DNA of 50,126 nt, taken from CAZKCI01 sp964551475. GTDB taxonomy: Bacteria; Auribacterota; Erginobacteria; Erginobacterales; CAZKCI01. Of the stretch, positions 14,623-22,585 are shown one piece after another. Below the pieces are notes generated by a model. It saw nothing but the letters and a program-made list of their open reading frames with translations. It ran no database searches and was not told the origin of the DNA. The position numbers were made by a program, and so were the translations under genes. The stretch covers positions 1 through 50,126 of the forward strand of contig CAZKCI010000001.1 of the NCBI GenBank assembly GCA_964551475.1, written 5' to 3'. Position 1 is the stretch's first letter; the number at the start of each line of letters is the position of its first letter.

Positions 14623-17048
14623 ACACCTACGTCTGCCTCCACGGCCATTTTTACCAGCCGCCCCGGGAGAACCCCTGGCTGGACGAGATCGAGCTTCAGG
14701 AATCGGCCCATCCCTACCACGACTGGAACGAGCGGATCACCGCCGAGTGCTACGCCCCCAACACCGCCGCCCGGATCCTCGACGCCGAGAAGCGGATCGC
14801 CGAGATCGTCAACAACTTCCGCTCGATGAGCTTCAACGTGGGGCCCACCCTTCTCTCCTGGCTGGAGAGGAAGGCGCCCGATGTCTATCGGGCGATCCTC
14901 AAGGCCGATCGCCTGAGCCGGGAGAGGTTTTCCGGGCATGGGGCGGCCATCGCCCAGGTTTACAACCACCTCATCATGCCCCTGGCCAACTCCCGGGACA
15001 AGCGGACCCAGATCATCTGGGGGGCGGCGGACTTCCGGAGGCGTTTCGGCCGCCGTCCGGAGGGGATGTGGCTGGCGGAAACCGCGGTCGATCTGGAGAC
15101 TCTGGAGATTCTGGCCGAGGAGGGCATCCTCTTCACCATCCTCGCCCCCGGCCAGGCCGCCCGGATCCGCCGGATCGGGGAGACGAAATGGCGGGATGTC
15201 ACGTCCGAGGCGGTCGACCCCGGACGGCCCTATCTCTGCTCCCTTCCCTCGGGACGGACGATCTCCCTCTTCTTCTTCAACGGTCCGATCTCCCGGGAGA
15301 TTGCCTTCGGCAATCTCCTCAACAACGGAGAAAACCTCGCCCTGCGCCTGGCCGGGTCCTTCTCCTCCGATCCCCAGGAGCCCCAGATCACCCACGCGGC
15401 CACCGACGGGGAGACCTTCGGCCACCACAAGCGCTTCGGGGACATGGCCCTGGCCTACTGCCTGAAATCCCTGGAGGAGCGCTCGCTCGCCCGGCTGACC
15501 GTCTACGGAGAGTACCTGGGGCGCTTTCCCCCTTCCTGGGAAGCGGAGATCATCGAAAACACCTCCTGGTCCTGCGCCCACGGCATCGGGCGCTGGAAGG
15601 AGGACTGCGGATGTCGGACCGGGGGAGGGGAGGGATGGCGGCAGGCCTGGCGGGGGCCGCTCCGGGAGGCGATGGACTGGCTCCGCGATGAGCTCGCTCC
15701 GTTCTATCGGCGGGAAATGTCCCGGCTGGTCCGCGATCCCTGGGAGGCTCGGGACGACTACATCTCGGTGATTTCCGACCGGTCCTCCTCCGCCCGGGAA
15801 GCTTTTCTCTCCCGCTCAAGCTCCCGACCGCTTTCCCCCGCGGAGTCGACGCGGGCTCTGCAGCTTCTGGAGATGCAGCGCCACGCTCTGCTCATGTACA
15901 CCTCCTGCGGCTGGTTCTTCAACGACATCTCCGGGATCGAGACGGTCCAGGTGATGGCCTTCGCCGCCCGGGCCATCCAGCTGGCCCGCGCGGCGGGAGG
16001 GAAGGATCTCGAAGATGGATACCTCGCCCGCCTGAAGAAGGCGCCCGGCAACCTCCCTGAATACCGGGATGGGGCGAAGGTGTACGAGAAACTGGTCCGC
16101 CCGTCCGTGGTGGATCTCCAACGGGTCGGCGCCCATTACGCCATCTCCTCGGTCTTCCACGAGTATCCTTCTCCGGCGTCGATCTTCTCCTACTCCGTGC
16201 GTCGGGAGAAATTCGAGATCCGGGAGTCCGGCCGCCATCGTCTCGCGCTGGGTCAGGCGGTTGTCCGCTCCGAAATCGACGGAGCCGAGGGCCGGGTCTG
16301 CTTCGCGGTCCTGCACCTGGGCGACCATCGCGTGATCGCGCGCGTGGCGGAGGACCTGGCGGATAAGGACTTCTCCGCGCTCTCCGACCGCCTGCGGGAG
16401 CCCTTCTCCGGCGGCCATCTTCCCGGGGTCATGTCCATCCTCGACTCCGCCTGCCCCGGAGAACACTACACGCTGAAGCATCTCTTCAAGGACGAGGGGA
16501 GGAGGATCCTGCAGACGATCCTCAACGAGACCATGGCCGAGATCGAGGATTCCTTCCGCCAGATCAGCCGTCGCCATCAGCCGATCATGCGCATCCTCCA
16601 CGAAGCGTCCATTCCCGTCCCCCCGGCTCTGATAGACGTGATGGAGTTTGTCCTGGACAAGAAACTGCGCCAGGCCCTGAAGTCCGATCCGCTGAACGAG
16701 CCGGGGCTGCGCGCACTGGCGGAGGAGCGGCGGGAATGGTCTCTCTCCATCGACCGGGCGGGGCTCGGCTATATTCTCACCGACCGGATCAACGCCTGGA
16801 TGGAGGAGCTCTCCCGGGATCCCTATGCGGCCGGGCCCGCCCGGGCGCTGATCTCGGCTCTTTCCCTGGCTGAAACCCTCTCCCTGAACGTGAACCTCTG
16901 GCAGGCGCAGAACGTCTACTTCTCCGTTTCCCGCTCCCTGAACGGGAAGGAGGAGAAGAAGCTCCCCGCCTCCCGGGCTAAAACCTGGAGCCGGGACTTC
17001 CGGGATCTGGGCGATTTTCTCCGGATCCGGCCGGTCGGACCAGTCTGA
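14619..17048 (+). CDS. GH57 glycosidase with C-terminal DUF3536-like region
   Basis: GH57 enzymes act on alpha-glucans (amylase, 4-alpha-glucanotransferase or branching activity) and have no signal peptide here, so a cytoplasmic glycogen role fits. Motifs in the 809-residue protein: CLHGHFYQPPRENPW at the N-terminus (motif 1), MWLAETAVDLETLEIL with the predicted nucleophile Glu154, and THAATDGETFGHHKRFGD with the predicted acid Asp263. Downstream ENTSWSCAHGIGRWKEDCGC and DDYISVISDR match the part that follows the barrel in the DUF3536-containing subgroup, whose exact activity I cannot assign. Translational coupling to glgA supports action on its product. The last codons run into a TCGGACC repeat. 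Confidence 0.87.
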   Translation: MNTYVCLHGHFYQPPRENPWLDEIELQESAHPYHDWNERITAECYAPNTAARILDAEKRIAEIVNNFRSMSFNVGPTLLSWLERKAPDVYRAILKADRLSRERFSGHGAAIAQVYNHLIMPLANSRDKRTQIIWGAADFRRRFGRRPEGMWLAETAVDLETLEILAEEGILFTILAPGQAARIRRIGETKWRDVTSEAVDPGRPYLCSLPSGRTISLFFFNGPISREIAFGNLLNNGENLALRLAGSFSSDPQEPQITHAATDGETFGHHKRFGDMALAYCLKSLEERSLARLTVYGEYLGRFPPSWEAEIIENTSWSCAHGIGRWKEDCGCRTGGGEGWRQAWRGPLREAMDWLRDELAPFYRREMSRLVRDPWEARDDYISVISDRSSSAREAFLSRSSSRPLSPAESTRALQLLEMQRHALLMYTSCGWFFNDISGIETVQVMAFAARAIQLARAAGGKDLEDGYLARLKKAPGNLPEYRDGAKVYEKLVRPSVVDLQRVGAHYAISSVFHEYPSPASIFSYSVRREKFEIRESGRHRLALGQAVVRSEIDGAEGRVCFAVLHLGDHRVIARVAEDLADKDFSALSDRLREPFSGGHLPGVMSILDSACPGEHYTLKHLFKDEGRRILQTILNETMAEIEDSFRQISRRHQPIMRILHEASIPVPPALIDVMEFVLDKKLRQALKSDPLNEPGLRALAEERREWSLSIDRAGLGYILTDRINAWMEELSRDPYAAGPARALISALSLAETLSLNVNLWQAQNVYFSVSRSLNGKEEKKLPASRAKTWSRDFRDLGDFLRIRPVGPV

Positions 17049-17087
17049 CCGTTCCGAATGGTCGGACCGGTCCGACTCGTCCGACAT
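17031..17087. repeat. TCGGAC/TCCGAC intergenic repeat
   Basis: GGTCGGACCAGTCTGACC, GGTCGGACCGGTCCGAC and TCGTCCGAC units overlap the 3' end of the GH57 gene and its downstream region. Similar GATCCGTCGGAT units occur at 31357-31396. Confidence 0.65.
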
Positions 17088-17117
17088 TTGACACCCGGGC
17101 GCGTTCTGGCCTATACT
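17088..17117 (+). promoter_or_regulatory. Strong sigma-70 promoter of the csgG-like gene
   Basis: TTGACA (17088-17093), 18-nt spacer, TATACT (17112-17117). It is the best housekeeping promoter in the window and is followed by a leader with a full AAGGAGGT ribosome site (17133-17140) 6 nt before the ATG. Confidence 0.8.
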
Positions 17118-17146
17118 CTTCGCGCAATAACCAAGGAGGTTTCGCC

Positions 17147-18049
17147 ATGAAGAAGTGTCTGTGGCTTGTCTCCGCCGCGCTGGTTCTCGGCGCGGCGGCT
17201 CTCCCCGCCGTCGCCGTCTCGGCGCCCAAGCTGACCATCGCCGTCGGCCCCTTCGACAACAAGTCCGGCTGGAGCGGGTCCTGGGATATCGGCTGGGGGA
17301 TGCAGGAGATGCTCGCCACCTCCCTGATCAACGCCGGGAAATTCACCGTGCTCGAGCGGCAGGCGCTGGATGAGGTTCTCAAGGAGCAGGACCTGGGCGC
17401 GAGCGGACGGACCGCGGAAGGCTCCGCCGCCGCCGTCGGCAAGCTCGGAAAGTCCCAGATCCTGATCGCCGGGGCGGTCACCGAGTTCGAGTACAGCAAG
17501 GGGGGAGAGGACGCGGGCATCTCGATCAAGGGCTTCAGCATCGGCGGGTCCCAGGAGCGGGCCCATGTCGCGCTGAACCTGCGCATCTTCGACACCACCA
17601 CCGGCGAGGTTCTGGATTCCCTGCGCGTCGCCGGAGAGGCCTCCACCAAGGGCTTGAAGCTCGGCTACAGCAACTCCGATTTCGGGGGCGATCTCGGCGG
17701 TTTCCGCAAGACGCCGATGGGAGAGGCGACACAGAAGGCGATCGACGAGGCGGTGACCAAGATCGTCTCCCGCCTGCGGGACGTTCCCTGGCAGGGCAAG
17801 ATCATCAAGGCCGACGCCGGCAAGATCTTCATCAACGCCGGGAGCGAGGCGGGCGTCGCCGGCGGGGCCGAGTTCGCGGTCTACCGGGCCGGAGAAGCCC
17901 TGACCGACCCCGACACGGGGATGTCGCTCGGCCAGGAGACCACCAAGGTCGGCAAAGTCAAGGTGACCGAGGTCAAGGACAAGTTTTCCATCGCCGCCCC
18001 GGCCGAAGGAACCGATTTCAAGCGGGGCGACCTGATCAAAGCCGAGTAA
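17147..18049 (+). CDS. Secreted CsgG/HfaB-family protein
   Basis: The 300-residue protein starts with a signal peptide (MKKCLWLVSAALVLGAAALP, predicted cleavage after AVSA) and then a CsgG-type domain: KLTIAVGPFDNKSGW, WDIGWGMQEMLATSLINAGKFTVLERQALDEVLKEQDLG and ILIAGAVTEFEY. CsgG relatives form or assist outer-membrane secretion channels and many related proteins are simple lipoproteins of unknown role. There is no lipobox cysteine after the signal peptide, so a lipid anchor is not predicted, unlike true CsgG. Residues about 215-300 form a second small beta domain (GKIFINAGSEAGVAGGAEFAVYR), similar in style to C-terminal domains of FlgT-like proteins. No csgE, csgF or curli subunit genes are adjacent. 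Confidence 0.8.
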   Translation: MKKCLWLVSAALVLGAAALPAVAVSAPKLTIAVGPFDNKSGWSGSWDIGWGMQEMLATSLINAGKFTVLERQALDEVLKEQDLGASGRTAEGSAAAVGKLGKSQILIAGAVTEFEYSKGGEDAGISIKGFSIGGSQERAHVALNLRIFDTTTGEVLDSLRVAGEASTKGLKLGYSNSDFGGDLGGFRKTPMGEATQKAIDEAVTKIVSRLRDVPWQGKIIKADAGKIFINAGSEAGVAGGAEFAVYRAGEALTDPDTGMSLGQETTKVGKVKVTEVKDKFSIAAPAEGTDFKRGDLIKAE

Positions 18050-18054
18050 CCACC

Positions 18055-18187
18055 AGTCTATAGGTAAGGGTAAAGAAGTGGGTTTGGGTTAGGGGTGAGG
18101 TAAATGGTGAAGCCTGTCTGCCGAGCCGAAACCTAACCCTAGCCCATTTACCAAACCCACTTCCTAACCCATACCCATCGACCGAGT
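18055..18187. repeat. Long inverted repeat, GGGTTAGG/CCTAACCC family, copy 2
   Basis: Left arm GGTAAAGAAGTGGGTTTGG and right arm CCAAACCCACTTCCTAACC pair to form a long cruciform; the centre holds GCCTGTCTGCC. It fills the whole csgG-like/small-gene gap and closely matches the element at 6050-6180. Confidence 0.85.
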
Positions 18188-18189
18188 TT

Positions 18190-18429
18190 ATGATACGCTG
18201 GCTGATCAAACTGATCGTCTTCGTCGTCCTGGCGTCCCTGGTCTACGGCCTCTGGCTGATGTATCAGGAGAAGAAGCCGGAAGAGAGGCAGGAACTGCGC
18301 GCGGCGGTCATCCGCACCTTCCGCAGCGCCGGCCGGATCTCCGCCGCCGCGTTCATGAAAACGGTCGAGAAGGGGAAGGCCGTCATCCAGGATAAAAAGA
18401 AGACGGGGAAAACAGGGGAGACAAGGTAA
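18190..18429 (+). CDS. Small single-pass membrane protein, unknown function
   Basis: A 79-residue protein with one N-terminal membrane helix (LIKLIVFVVLASLVYGLWLMY, within residues 4-25) and a basic, lysine-rich cytoplasmic or periplasmic tail ending in DKKKTGKTGETR. It starts right after a repeat element and has no clear ribosome site. The stop codon lies inside a strong hairpin. I do not recognise a family. It is same-strand with miaB downstream but separated by a predicted terminator and a promoter, so it is probably transcribed alone or with the csgG-like gene. Confidence 0.6.
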   Translation: MIRWLIKLIVFVVLASLVYGLWLMYQEKKPEERQELRAAVIRTFRSAGRISAAAFMKTVEKGKAVIQDKKKTGKTGETR

Positions 18430-18448
18430 ACAGACCTTGTTTCCCCTG
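18413..18448 (+). terminator. Hairpin over the stop of the small membrane-protein gene
   Basis: CAGGGGAGACAAGGT (18413-18427) pairs with ACCTTGTTTCCCCTG (18434-18448) with one mismatch and a 6-nt loop. A pyrimidine-rich tract of CCTGG/TTCCC repeats follows to 18510 instead of a clean T-run, so termination is likely but not certain. Confidence 0.55.
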
Positions 18449-18484
18449 GTTCCTCTGAGTGCCCTGGCTTTTCCCTGGTTTCCC

Positions 18485-18513
18485 TTGTCCCCCTTCTTCC
18501 CCTTGTTTATTCT
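18485..18513 (+). promoter_or_regulatory. Putative promoter of miaB (leaderless start)
   Basis: TTGTCC (18485-18490), 17-nt spacer, TATTCT (18508-18513), then six bases ACCCCC to the ATG. The layout fits a message that begins at the start codon. No Shine-Dalgarno sequence. Confidence 0.65.
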
Positions 18514-18519
18514 ACCCCC

Positions 18520-19836
18520 ATGAGCCCGTCATTCAGCCTGACCACCTTCGGCTGCCAGATGAACCGCCATGACTCCGAGCTGATCGCGGGCGCTCTGGCC
18601 GCCCGGGGCTGGCGGCGGGTCGGGGAGACGGAAGAGGCGGACGTCGTTCTGATCAACACCTGCTCGGTGCGCGACCACGCCGAGTCCCGCGTTCGCGGCC
18701 GCCTGAGTGAACTCGGGCGGGGGCGGCGCCACGGCCGCCGGCCGCTCATTGCCCTCCTCGGCTGCATGGCCCAGCTCCGCGGAGAGGAGATCATGGGGGA
18801 GTATCCCTGGCTGGACCTGGCCATGGGGTCCGGATCCTACGCCCGTCTCCTGGAGGCCCTCTCCTCTCTCCTCGCCTCTCCGGGTCGCCGCCGCGAGCGC
18901 GATTTTCTTCCGCCGGAAGAGTTCTGGGGGTGGGAGACCGAACGCGAGAGCGGCGTGACCGCCGGGGTCCCCGTGGCCGGCGGCTGCGGGCGCTTCTGCT
19001 CCTACTGTGTCGTCCCCGCCGCCCGGGGGAGAGAGGTCAGCCGTTCTCCCGAGGATGTCGTCGCGGAGGTGGAAAAACTCGCGGCGGGCGGCTGGCGCGA
19101 GGTCACCCTTCTCGGCCAGAACGTCAACTCCTACCGGGGGAGGGGGAGGGACGGCGCGGAGGTTTCTTTCCCCGCGCTCCTCCGACTGGTCGCCGGAACG
19201 TCCATCGCCCGGATCCGCTTTCTCACCTCCCATCCCGCCGATGCCGGGAGCGACCTGGCGGAAGCGATGGCTTCACTAACCGCGGTCTGCCCCTGTCTCC
19301 ATCTCCCCGCTCAGTCCGGATCGAACCGGATCTTGAAACTGATGAACCGGGGCTATCGCCGGGAGGAGTATCTGGCGACGGTCGACCGCCTGCGGCGGGC
19401 GGTCCCCGCTTTGGCGATCTGGTCCGACTTCATCGCTGGCTTTCCGGGGGAAACCGGCGAGGACCACGCCGCTACGCTCGAACTCCTCCGCGGCGTCCGT
19501 TTCGACGGGATCTTCGCTTTCGCCTACTCGCCCCGGCCCGGCACGCCCGCCGCCGCCCGTCCCGACGACGTTTCCGACGACTTGAAGAACCGGCGTTTGC
19601 GGGAGATCCTGTCTCTCCAGAAAGGGATATCTCTCGCGAAGAACCGCGCCCTGATCGGGCGGGAGGTGGAGGTGCTGGTCGAGGGGACGAACCGGCGGAG
19701 GCGGGATCGCGGCGAGGGCCGGAACCGGGAGGGACGGATCGTCTTCTTCCCCGCCGAGGAGGGGTTGGCCGGAGAGCTGATCCGGGTCCGGGTGGAGGAG
19801 GCGACCGCCGCCAGCCTCTTCGGGAGGAGGATTTAG
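18520..19836 (+). CDS. miaB: tRNA-2-methylthio-N6-dimethylallyladenosine synthase
   Basis: Radical-SAM methylthiotransferase that adds a methylthio group to i6A37 in tRNA. The auxiliary cluster cysteines are Cys12 (FGCQMN), Cys48 (INTCSVRDHAE) and Cys82 (LLGCMAQ); the radical-SAM cluster is Cys156, Cys160 and Cys163 in GCGRFCSYCVVPAARGRE. LLGQNVNSYRG, FLTSHPAD, HLPAQSGSNRILKLMNRGY and IAGFPGETGEDH are the expected core segments, and residues about 370-436 form the TRAM tRNA-binding domain. FGCQMN and CSVRDHAE indicate MiaB rather than MtaB or RimO. Normal length (438). A partner MiaA is not in the window. Confidence 0.93.
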   Translation: MSPSFSLTTFGCQMNRHDSELIAGALAARGWRRVGETEEADVVLINTCSVRDHAESRVRGRLSELGRGRRHGRRPLIALLGCMAQLRGEEIMGEYPWLDLAMGSGSYARLLEALSSLLASPGRRRERDFLPPEEFWGWETERESGVTAGVPVAGGCGRFCSYCVVPAARGREVSRSPEDVVAEVEKLAAGGWREVTLLGQNVNSYRGRGRDGAEVSFPALLRLVAGTSIARIRFLTSHPADAGSDLAEAMASLTAVCPCLHLPAQSGSNRILKLMNRGYRREEYLATVDRLRRAVPALAIWSDFIAGFPGETGEDHAATLELLRGVRFDGIFAFAYSPRPGTPAAARPDDVSDDLKNRRLREILSLQKGISLAKNRALIGREVEVLVEGTNRRRRDRGEGRNREGRIVFFPAEEGLAGELIRVRVEEATAASLFGRRI

Positions 19837-19849
19837 GGTTGAACCGATC

Positions 19850-19965
19850 TGGGATCTCGGATTGCGAATTTCGAATCCGGGATTTCAGATCTCAGATTTC
19901 AGATCTCAAATCCGGCCTCCCGTAGCCGGGATCTCAGATCTGAAATCTGAAATCTCAAATCCCGC
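19850..19965. repeat. CAGATCTCAGATTTCAGATC inverted repeat between miaB and mutS
   Basis: A left block rich in TTTCAGATCTCAGATTTCAGA and a right block rich in ATCTGAAATCTGAAATCTC pair as a long hairpin around GGCCTCCCGTAGCC. It fills the miaB-mutS gap. The weaker GATCCGAAATCCGAAAT units before lptG look related. Confidence 0.8.
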
Positions 19966-19975
19966 CCGGATCGTC

Positions 19976-19981
19976 TATAAT
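19976..19981 (+). promoter_or_regulatory. -10 box of mutS (leaderless start)
   Basis: A perfect TATAAT ends 6 nt (CTGCCC) before the chosen mutS ATG. The -35 region lies in the repeat and is poor. No Shine-Dalgarno sequence. Confidence 0.55.
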
Positions 19982-19987
19982 CTGCCC

Positions 19988-22579
19988 ATGACCGAATCCA
20001 CTCCCATGATGAAGCAGTACCGGGCGATCAAGGCGGCGGTGAAGGACGCCGTCCTCCTCTTCCGCCTGGGAGACTTCTACGAGATGTTCTTCGAGGACGC
20101 CCAGAAGGCCTCCCGGATACTCAAGATCACGCTCACCTCCCGCCAGACCGCCCCCATGTGCGGGATCCCCTATCACGCCGCCTCCAGCTACATCTCCCGC
20201 CTCCTCCAGGCCGGCTGCAAGGTCGCCGTCTGCGAGCAAACCGAGGACCCCAAGCAGGCCAAGGGGATCGTCCGTCGGGAGCTGATCCGGATCATCACGC
20301 CGGGCACCGCCGTGGAGGAGGAGCTTCTGACCGCTTCCCGGAACAATTATCTCGCGGCCGTCTGCCGCGCCGGCGCCGTCTTCGGCCTGGCCTGCCTCGA
20401 CCTCTCCACCGGCGAGTTCTTCGCCTCCGAGTTCCCCGCCCGGGAAGATCTTCTTTCCGAGATCTCCCGGGTCCGTCCGAGCGAATGCCTCCTTCCCTCC
20501 TCCTGGACGTCCGCCGAAGACCGCGCCGCGCCGCCCCGGAGCGAAGGCACGGTCTTCACGTCCTGGGAGGACTGGCGCTTCGACTACGACGCCTGCTCCG
20601 CCGCCCTGAAGAAACAGCTGGCCGTCTCTTCGCTGGACGGCTTCGGCCTGAGGGGAATGATACCGGCGGTCTCCGCCGCCGGCGCCGTCATCCAGTACGC
20701 GGAGGAGAACCTGAAATCACCGCTCGGCCATGTCCTCTCCCTGCGGGTCTCCGATCCCTCCGACTCCCTGATCGTGGACGCGGCCAGCCAGCGCAACCTG
20801 GAGCTGGTGGAGCCGCTGCGGGGAGCCGACCGCTCCGCCACGCTGCTCGGCGTCCTCGACCGCACGCTCACCCCCCTGGGTTCCCGCGCCCTGCGCTCCT
20901 GGATCCTGCGCCCTCTTAAGAAACCGGAGGAGATCAACCGGAGGCTCGACCGGGTCGAGGCCCTGGCCGAGGACCGCGGGCTGCTCGGCGCCCTCCGGGA
21001 AGAACTGAAGGGGATTCGCGACCTGGAGCGGATCGTCGCCCGTTCGTCCTGCGGGACCACCCAGGCCCGGGAGCTGGCGGGGCTGCGGGATTCCCTGAAA
21101 AAGATCCCCCGTCTCCGCCGGCGCCTGGAGGAAGGAGCAATCCTCGTTTGGGATGATCTCCTGGCCCGTCTCGACCCCTGTTCGGAGATCGGCGAGCTTC
21201 TCGAACGGGCCCTCACCGACGAGCCTCCGCTCTCGATTCGGGAAGGGGGGATGATTCGCCAGGGCTATTCGTCCGATCTCGACAATCTCCGGACCATCGC
21301 CCGTGACGGGAAGGACTGGATCGCGAGCTACCAGGAGGCGGAGATCGCCCGCACCGGGATCAAGTCCCTCAAGGTCCGTTTCAACCGGGTCTTCGGCTAT
21401 TACCTGGAGGTGTCCAAGCACAACCTGCATCTCGTTCCGGCCGACTACCGCCGGAAGCAGACGCTTGCCAACGCCGAGCGCTTCACCACCGACCCCCTCT
21501 CGGATTACGAAAGAAAGGTTCTGGGCGCGGAGGAGAAGGCCGCCGCTTTGGAGCATGACCTTTTCGAGGATCTGCGCCGGCGGGTGGCCGCCGCGGCGGA
21601 CCGGATCCAGTCGACCGCCGCCGCCGTGGCCGCCCTCGACGGACTGGCGGCGCTGGCCGAGACGGCGGCTAAAAACGGTTATGTCCGCCCCCGGGTGGAC
21701 GATTCGGCCGAGATCGAGATAAAGGACGGACGGCATCCGGTGGTGGAGACACTCCTCGAAGGGGAGAGATTCGTCGGGAACGACGTCCTCCTGGACGGCG
21801 AGGCCAACCGGATCCTGATCATCACCGGGCCCAACATGGCCGGAAAATCGACCTACATTCGCCAGGTCGCCCTGATCGTGCTCATGGCCCAGATGGGCTC
21901 CTTCGTCCCCGCCGCCTCCGCCCGGATCGGCGCGGCCGACCGGATCTTCACCCGGGTGGGCGCCTCCGACGACCTGGCCCGGGGGCAGTCCACCTTCATG
22001 GTGGAGATGCTGGAGACGGCCAACATCCTCCACCACGCCACCCCCCGTTCCCTGGTCGTTTTGGACGAGATCGGCCGCGGAACCTCGACCTTCGACGGGA
22101 TCTCCATCGCCTGGGCGGTCGCCGAGTATCTGCACAATCAGCCCGGCCGCCAGGCGCGCACCCTCTTCGCCACCCATTACCATGAGCTGACCGAACTCGA
22201 GTTGACTCTGACCGGGGTCAAGAATTACAATGTCGCGGTGCGGGAGTGGAACGACCGGGTCATCTTCCTGCGCACGGTGGCCCGGGGCGGCACGGATAAG
22301 AGCTACGGGATCCAGGTCGCCCGTCTGGCCGGCCTGCCCCGGCCGGTTATTGAGAGGGCCAAGGTGATCCTGGAAGAGCTGGAAGCCGAGACGCTGGCCG
22401 CGGACGGTCTTCCCCGTTTCGCCCGCCCCCGGACCGCCGAGTCCCAGCAGCTCTTCCTCTTCCCGGCCGGAGCGACCCATCCCGTCCTGACCGAGATCAG
22501 GAACCTGAACCTCGATCACCTGACCCCGTTCGAGGCGATGCAGCGGCTCCAGGAGCTCAAGGACAAGGCGGAAGAATAA
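19988..22579 (+). CDS. mutS: DNA mismatch repair protein MutS
   Basis: Recognises mismatched bases and starts repair with MutL. The 863-residue protein begins TESTPMMKQYRAIKAA, with the mismatch-reading Phe30-Tyr-Glu32 in FRLGDFYEMFFEDA. The clamp/lever region follows, including RFNRVFGYYLEVSKHN. The ABC ATPase has Walker A GPNMAGKSTYIRQ (about residues 614-626), GASDDLARGQSTFMVEM (signature) and VVLDEIGRGTSTFDG (Walker B), then FATHYHELTELE and a dimerisation tail. An upstream in-frame ATG at 19862 would add 42 residues encoded by the repeat (ISDFRSQI, ISDLKSEIS), so it is rejected in favour of 19988, where the family N-terminus begins and a -10 box precedes. The histidine kinase starts 6 nt after the stop. 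Confidence 0.95.
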   Translation: MTESTPMMKQYRAIKAAVKDAVLLFRLGDFYEMFFEDAQKASRILKITLTSRQTAPMCGIPYHAASSYISRLLQAGCKVAVCEQTEDPKQAKGIVRRELIRIITPGTAVEEELLTASRNNYLAAVCRAGAVFGLACLDLSTGEFFASEFPAREDLLSEISRVRPSECLLPSSWTSAEDRAAPPRSEGTVFTSWEDWRFDYDACSAALKKQLAVSSLDGFGLRGMIPAVSAAGAVIQYAEENLKSPLGHVLSLRVSDPSDSLIVDAASQRNLELVEPLRGADRSATLLGVLDRTLTPLGSRALRSWILRPLKKPEEINRRLDRVEALAEDRGLLGALREELKGIRDLERIVARSSCGTTQARELAGLRDSLKKIPRLRRRLEEGAILVWDDLLARLDPCSEIGELLERALTDEPPLSIREGGMIRQGYSSDLDNLRTIARDGKDWIASYQEAEIARTGIKSLKVRFNRVFGYYLEVSKHNLHLVPADYRRKQTLANAERFTTDPLSDYERKVLGAEEKAAALEHDLFEDLRRRVAAAADRIQSTAAAVAALDGLAALAETAAKNGYVRPRVDDSAEIEIKDGRHPVVETLLEGERFVGNDVLLDGEANRILIITGPNMAGKSTYIRQVALIVLMAQMGSFVPAASARIGAADRIFTRVGASDDLARGQSTFMVEMLETANILHHATPRSLVVLDEIGRGTSTFDGISIAWAVAEYLHNQPGRQARTLFATHYHELTELELTLTGVKNYNVAVREWNDRVIFLRTVARGGTDKSYGIQVARLAGLPRPVIERAKVILEELEAETLAADGLPRFARPRTAESQQLFLFPAGATHPVLTEIRNLNLDHLTPFEAMQRLQELKDKAEE

Positions 22580-22585
22580 TACGAT

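Noticed and set aside
19862..19987. 42-residue N-terminal extension of MutS
   Set aside because: It is encoded by the CAGATCTCAGA repeat and absent from the MutS family; a TATAAT box lies just before the inner ATG.
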